NCBI RefSeq assembly: GCF_004345665.1
Contig: NZ_SLWR01000005.1
Coordinates: forward strand, 62,001-126,000
Source: Kribbella antiqua
Lineage (GTDB): Bacteria > Actinomycetota > Actinomycetes > Propionibacteriales > Kribbellaceae
Direction: 5' to 3'
DNA: 64,000 bases
Shown: positions 60,305-64,000 of the stretch, piece by piece
How positions within the stretch are numbered: the first letter of the stretch is position 1
How the letters are laid out: every line of letters begins with the position of its first letter
Notes under the pieces: model-generated
The model's database searches: none
The model's input: only the letters and a program-made list of their open reading frames with translations
What the model was told of the DNA's origin: nothing
Made by a program: the position numbers and the translations under genes

Positions 60305-62286
60305 AGGTCCACCTTCGGAAGCATCGGCTGGAGTCTGGCGCGGATCTGCTCGGCGATCGCTTCGCGGTCCTGGGTCGCGTCGATGACCAGGTAATGCTGT
60401 GGTTCGGCCGCGGCCAGTTCGAGGAAGGCGTTCCGGACCCGGACGTGGAAGTCGTGCGACTGGGCCTCGATCCGGTCCCGTTCGGTGAAGCGGTCGAGCC
60501 CGCTCTTCGGCGGCAGGTCGAGCAGGATGGTCAGATTCGGCCGCAGGTCGTCGGTCGCCCAGCGATTGACCCGTTCGACGTCGGACAGGTCCAGATCCCG
60601 GCCGGAGCCCTGGTAGGCGAGAGCGGAGTCGACATACCTGTCGGTGATGACGACCGCACCGGCCTTCAACGCGGGTTTGATCACCGAGTCGACGTGCTCG
60701 GCCTTGTCCGCGGCGTAGATCAGCGCCTCGGTGCGGTGCGAGATGTCGCCGGTGGCCGGGTCCAGGACGATCTGCCGCAGCGTCTTGCCGACGTCGGTCG
60801 CGCCGGGCTGGCGGGTCATCACGACCTGATGCCCTTGCGCCTTCAGCCACTCCATCAGCAAGGCGGACTGCGTCGACTTGCCGGCGCCGTCACCGCCTTC
60901 CATCGCGATGAACAGGCCGGTCGTCGGATAGACACCCGGAGTCTTGCCGAAGCTACGTCGTAGGTCGCGCCAGAACGGGACGCCTGGGCGGTCGTCCATC
61001 TGCCGCCAGGCGATCAGGCCGATCACGCCGGCCACGATCGCGGCGATCAGCATGGTCATCGACGCGCCGTTGTAAGTGACCGACTCGCCGCCGATCGTCC
61101 ACGTGTTCCGGCCGATCGCGCCGGCGGCGAACGGTGCGATGGCCAAGGTGACCGCGAGTACGGTCCGGACCGCCGACTGGACGAAGGCGAACGTCCGGCC
61201 GCGTACGGCGTCCGGCACTTCCAGACCGAGCAACGTGTACCCGGAGACCCACGAGGCGCCGGCGCAGAAGCCGAGCAGGATCGCGATCATCGTGGCGATC
61301 TCGATCTGCTGGATCAGCGCCAACGCGGCCAGGCAGATGCCGGAACCGACCAACCCGGCGGAGAACAACCGGCGCCGGGACAGGCCGGAGAAGAGCCGCG
61401 GCGCGAAGCCCATGCCAAGGGCGAGACCGCCGAACACGGCCCCGAAGAGGACGCCGTACCCAGGGTCGCCCGCCCCGAGGTCCTCGACGTACGTCCGGCC
61501 GAGGCCGATCACGACCGCGCCGGCCGCGAAGGCGCCGGAGATCCCGACCACGAGTCCGCGGACGACCGGCGTACCGGTGACGTAGGACCAGCCCTCGACC
61601 ATCGTCCGCCAGAGCGTCGGGTGGTCCTCGTGGTCGTGGATGGCCCGGCCGATCTCGGCGACCGACACGATCGCGATCGCGGAGACGACGAAGGTGGCCG
61701 CGTTGACGTAGACGGCCAGGTCGATGGAGAAGTCACCGGCCCAGCGGGTGACCAGGGTGATCGCGGTGAAGATGACGGCAGCCGGCAGGGCCGTGCCGTA
61801 GGTGGTGATCAGGCTGATCTGGTTTGCTGCCTCGAGGCGGTGCCGCGGGACGAGGTTGGGCACGCTGGCGTCCTTGGCCGGACCCCAGACCAGGCTGACG
61901 ATCTCGATCAGCACGGTCGCGACCAGCAGCCAGGTGAGCGTGCCGACCAGCGGGATGGTGACGAAGAACGCGGCCCGGATCAGGTCGCCCAGGATCATCG
62001 TCCAGCGCCGGTCCAGCCGGTCCGCGACCCAGCCCGCCACCGGGCCCATCACCAGCGCCGGCAGCACGCGCAGGAACAGCACACCGCCGATCGCGAAGTT
62101 CGCCGCCTGGTAGTCGTCCCCGGCGAACGACTTCGCCATCGCGGTCAGCGCCAGCAACCCGATCCAGTCACCCAGGCTGGACAGCCCGAACGCCACCCAC
62201 AGTCGCCGGAACGCCCGGATCCGCAACACCGCGCGCACATCATGCGCCGGTGCAGGATCAGTCAACGGGTCATAAACCTCCGGCAC
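60301..62286 (-). CDS. tmk: MFS transporter fused to thymidylate kinase
   Basis: The protein has 661 residues from GTG at 62286; a TTG at 62292 is the alternative. Residues 1-430 form a 12-helix MFS domain (WVADRLDRRWTMILGDLIRA as motif A; LGLEVPDAVRGRTFAFVQSA). From about 455 a complete dTMP kinase follows: P-loop IAMEGGDGAGKSTQSALL, the DR(Y/H) motif VITDRYVDSALAYQG and the LID-type DLPPKSGLDRF. dTMP kinase is essential for DNA synthesis; the role of the transporter half is unknown. The fusion is known in some actinobacteria and no other tmk is visible in the window. The aminotransferase gene ends 9 bp upstream. Confidence 0.92.
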   Translation of the reverse strand: MPEVYDPLTDPAPAHDVRAVLRIRAFRRLWVAFGLSSLGDWIGLLALTAMAKSFAGDDYQAANFAIGGVLFLRVLPALVMGPVAGWVADRLDRRWTMILGDLIRAAFFVTIPLVGTLTWLLVATVLIEIVSLVWGPAKDASVPNLVPRHRLEAANQISLITTYGTALPAAVIFTAITLVTRWAGDFSIDLAVYVNAATFVVSAIAIVSVAEIGRAIHDHEDHPTLWRTMVEGWSYVTGTPVVRGLVVGISGAFAAGAVVIGLGRTYVEDLGAGDPGYGVLFGAVFGGLALGMGFAPRLFSGLSRRRLFSAGLVGSGICLAALALIQQIEIATMIAILLGFCAGASWVSGYTLLGLEVPDAVRGRTFAFVQSAVRTVLAVTLAIAPFAAGAIGRNTWTIGGESVTYNGASMTMLIAAIVAGVIGLIAWRQMDDRPGVPFWRDLRRSFGKTPGVYPTTGLFIAMEGGDGAGKSTQSALLMEWLKAQGHQVVMTRQPGATDVGKTLRQIVLDPATGDISHRTEALIYAADKAEHVDSVIKPALKAGAVVITDRYVDSALAYQGSGRDLDLSDVERVNRWATDDLRPNLTILLDLPPKSGLDRFTERDRIEAQSHDFHVRVRNAFLELAAAEPQHYLVIDATQDREAIAEQIRARLQPMLPKVDL

Positions 62287-62295
62287 ACCCAAAGC

Positions 62296-63399
62296 CTAGA
62301 CGGGCGACCCGACAGCTTTGCGGACTGCCACCGTCAAGGCGTCCAGCGCGGCCTTCAGCTCGACGGGCGGCGGGAATCCGAACCCGAGCCGGAAGACCCG
62401 CGGCTCGTCCCCGAACCAGTCACCGTCGGCAACCCGGACGCTCAGCTCCGCGGCCGCCTCCCGGAACCGGTCGACCGAGACTTCCGGCTTGAGCCGGACG
62501 CAGCACAAGGCGCCGGCGTCCGGGCGGACCCACTCGATCAGCTCCCGGTTGTCGTGCACCCAGCGCTCGGTCGTGGCCAGCCCTTCCGCCAGCCACTTCC
62601 GTCGTACGCCGAGAATCTCGTCCTCGCGCTCGAAGACGCGCAGGGCGAGGGCCTCGGTCAGCGGGGCGGCGGTCACGACGGTGTTGAACTTGGCGGTCAC
62701 CATCCGGTCGACGAGTTCGGCATCGGTACTGACGAGCCAGCCGATCCGCAGCCCGGCGGCGCCATGACACTTCGACAGCGACGCCACGGACACCACCTTG
62801 GGGCCTAGATGTACGGCGGTCTCCGCCACCGGATCGTCGCCGTACGCGGCAGTCCGGTAGGTCTCGTCGACCATCAGATACGCGTCGGGACAGACCTCCG
62901 ACATCGCATCGACGATCTCTTGCAGGGTTTCTCGTGGCGTTGACACGCCGGAGGGGTTCTGTGGCGTCGCGAGGCTCACCAGCTTGGTTTCAGGCGTAAG
63001 ACACGCGCGTACGGCGTCTGCCGTCAGCTGATAGCCGTCGTCGAAGGACAGCGGGATCACCAGTACGTCGGCGCCGATCGACTCGTAGCAGTTGCGAGCC
63101 AACGGGAACAGCGGCGCCGTCGTCACGACCTGACCGCCGACCAGGTATGCGAGCAGGAAGATCGCGTGCATGCCGCCCACGGTGATGACGACCTGGTCCG
63201 GTCGTACGCCATGGCGGTCCGCGATCGCCGTACGCAGCCGCAGATCGCCGTACGCCGTGCCGTAGCCGAGCTCCAGCTCGCCAAGCTCGGGGGTCATCAG
63301 GTCTGCCAGCGTGAGGTCCGGTCCGTAGCTCTCGCCCAGCTCGTGGCGAGGCTGAACGTCTGTCAGAGACACGATGTCGTTGCGAGGAAAGGTGGCCAT
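62296..63399 (-). CDS. PLP-dependent aminotransferase class I/II
   Basis: The protein has 367 residues, fold-type I. The asparagine contact is in LATPQNPSGVSTP, the Asp/Tyr in LMVDETYRTAAYG and the Schiff-base lysine in VASLSKCHGAAGLRIGW (~230). The size and shape suggest an alpha-amino acid aminotransferase. ATG at 63399. Divergent from a MocR regulator, whose operator half-sites lie between, so it is the likely target. Confidence 0.9.
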   Translation of the reverse strand: MATFPRNDIVSLTDVQPRHELGESYGPDLTLADLMTPELGELELGYGTAYGDLRLRTAIADRHGVRPDQVVITVGGMHAIFLLAYLVGGQVVTTAPLFPLARNCYESIGADVLVIPLSFDDGYQLTADAVRACLTPETKLVSLATPQNPSGVSTPRETLQEIVDAMSEVCPDAYLMVDETYRTAAYGDDPVAETAVHLGPKVVSVASLSKCHGAAGLRIGWLVSTDAELVDRMVTAKFNTVVTAAPLTEALALRVFEREDEILGVRRKWLAEGLATTERWVHDNRELIEWVRPDAGALCCVRLKPEVSVDRFREAAAELSVRVADGDWFGDEPRVFRLGFGFPPPVELKAALDALTVAVRKAVGSPV

Positions 63400-63438
63400 G
63401 CCGCCATCGTCCGTGGCCGGGCCCTGGTCACCCCAGAG

Positions 63439-63475
63439 CCAATCCGGCAGAATTGGTTCGCGAATGAGACCAATT
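63439..63475. promoter_or_regulatory. MocR-type half-sites between aminotransferase and regulator
   Basis: Three ATTGG/CCAAT half-sites: CCAAT at 63439-63443, AATTGGT at 63451-63457 and its reverse complement ACCAATT at 63469-63475. The third overlaps the first codons of the MocR gene. The pattern fits autorepression and divergent activation. Confidence 0.55.
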
Positions 63476-64000
63476 GAGCTGAGCGACCGTTTGGGCCGCT
63501 GGTCATCGGGCCGCGGCCCCCTGTACGTGCTGCTCGCAGGCAGGCTGCGACGACTGATCGACGACGGCGAGCTGCCGCCGGGCGTGCTGCTGCCGCCGGA
63601 CCGGGCACTCGCCGGCGCACTCGCGGTCGGCCGCACCACCGTGGTCGCCGCCTACGAACTGCTGCGCTCGGAGGGCCGGATCACCCGTCGCCAGGGCAGC
63701 GGGACCCGCGTCGCCGGTGCGCCGTCTGCTTCCGGGGTTGAGGACGCGCCGGTCGACCCGATCTTCCTCGACTCGCTGGAGGCGCGGGATGACGACGTAC
63801 TGCTCGCCATCTGTGCCGCGCCCGGCGATCCGCCACCGCAGGTCGCCGAGGCGTACGCGCGGATCGTGCCGGAGCTCGCCCAGATCTCGGGCGACATCGG
63901 CTACTACCCCTACGGTCATCTGGTACTGCGGCAGGCGATCGCTGCCCGGTACGTCGATCGCGGCGTACCGACTTCTCCGGACCAGATCCTGGTGACGAAC
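63464..64000 (+). CDS. MocR-type regulator, cut by window end
   Basis: The first 179 residues are visible. The GntR winged helix at about 20-85 contains PPGVLLPPDRALAGALAVGR and TTVVAAYELLRSEGRITRRQ. The aminotransferase domain begins thereafter (GYYPYGHLVLRQAIAARYVD). ATG at 63464 lacks a clear ribosome site. It is the second MocR in the window; the fold is the same as 47104-48564. Confidence 0.9.
   Translation, partial: MRPIELSDRLGRWSSGRGPLYVLLAGRLRRLIDDGELPPGVLLPPDRALAGALAVGRTTVVAAYELLRSEGRITRRQGSGTRVAGAPSASGVEDAPVDPIFLDSLEARDDDVLLAICAAPGDPPPQVAEAYARIVPELAQISGDIGYYPYGHLVLRQAIAARYVDRGVPTSPDQILVTN

Noticed and set aside
60301-62286. MFS-Tmk joint as an assembly error
   Set aside because: Both halves are complete, in frame, with a sensible linker, and I recall the same fusion in other actinobacteria; so it is kept as real.

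Overview
The window is 64 kb of high-GC actinobacterial chromosome. Several features point to a Propionibacteriales/Kribbella-like organism: a polyprenol-phosphate mannose synthase, DUF3073, septum-formation-domain proteins, a c-di-AMP (ydaO-type) riboswitch in front of an NlpC/P60 hydrolase, an MFS transporter fused to thymidylate kinase, and many GTG starts. The genus is an inference; no rRNA is present. No phage, transposase or CRISPR array was seen.

Layout. 1-5.3 kb: truncated SDR, DUF305 lipoprotein, LVIVD-repeat secreted protein, STAS protein, mannosyltransferase, Pro/Gln-rich membrane protein and a small zincin. 5.3-5.8 kb: tRNA cluster Glu-Asp-Phe with promoter and terminator. 5.8-8.3 kb: loosely packed accessory stretch with orphan small genes and a decayed methyltransferase. 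8.3-13.5 kb: membrane and secreted proteins, a class C-type serine hydrolase and a sugar O-methyltransferase-like gene. 13.5-18 kb: MFS pump with divergent TetR and nested palindromes, GNAT, YegP-like, YCII and threonine dehydratase-like genes. 18-19.5 kb: two CRP-like sites, a c-di-AMP riboswitch and an NlpC/P60 hydrolase. 19.5-23.2 kb: NarL-type two-component system divergent from an ABC exporter. 23.3-26.4 kb: DUF3073 and purF-purM. 26.4-28.6 kb: a tiny secreted-peptide gene, not previously called here, divergent from tandem TrmB/LuxR-type regulators. 28.8-33 kb: M20 peptidase and pntA1-pntA2-pntB. 33-36.7 kb: secreted propeller-like proteins and a Ser/Thr kinase. 36.8-44.5 kb: phosphoesterase, LytS-type kinase, LytTR regulator and two sodium:monocarboxylate symporters with small membrane partners. 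44.6-51.3 kb: CYTH-CHAD protein, methyltransferase with a coupled micro-protein, MocR regulator, MMPL exporter and TetR. 51.3-54.7 kb: MFS, lipoprotein, sterol-carrier-like protein. 54.7-63.4 kb: a tightly packed minus-strand run (aminotransferase, MFS-Tmk, holB, two septum-domain membrane proteins, ricT, TAP-like lipoprotein hydrolase), divergent from a MocR gene cut by the window end.

How they fit together. Most modules are regulator-plus-target pairs sharing a divergent promoter: TetR/MFS, TetR/MMPL, two-component system/ABC, MocR/aminotransferase, and regulator/secreted peptide. The most unusual element is the 39-residue secreted peptide at 26411-26530, whose predicted mature part ends in a two-cysteine motif and which faces two paralogous sensor-like regulators. 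I propose it as a candidate peptide-signalling system; this is inference from the sequence layout. The best-supported regulatory element is the NlpC/P60 leader, which combines CRP-like sites with a c-di-AMP riboswitch.
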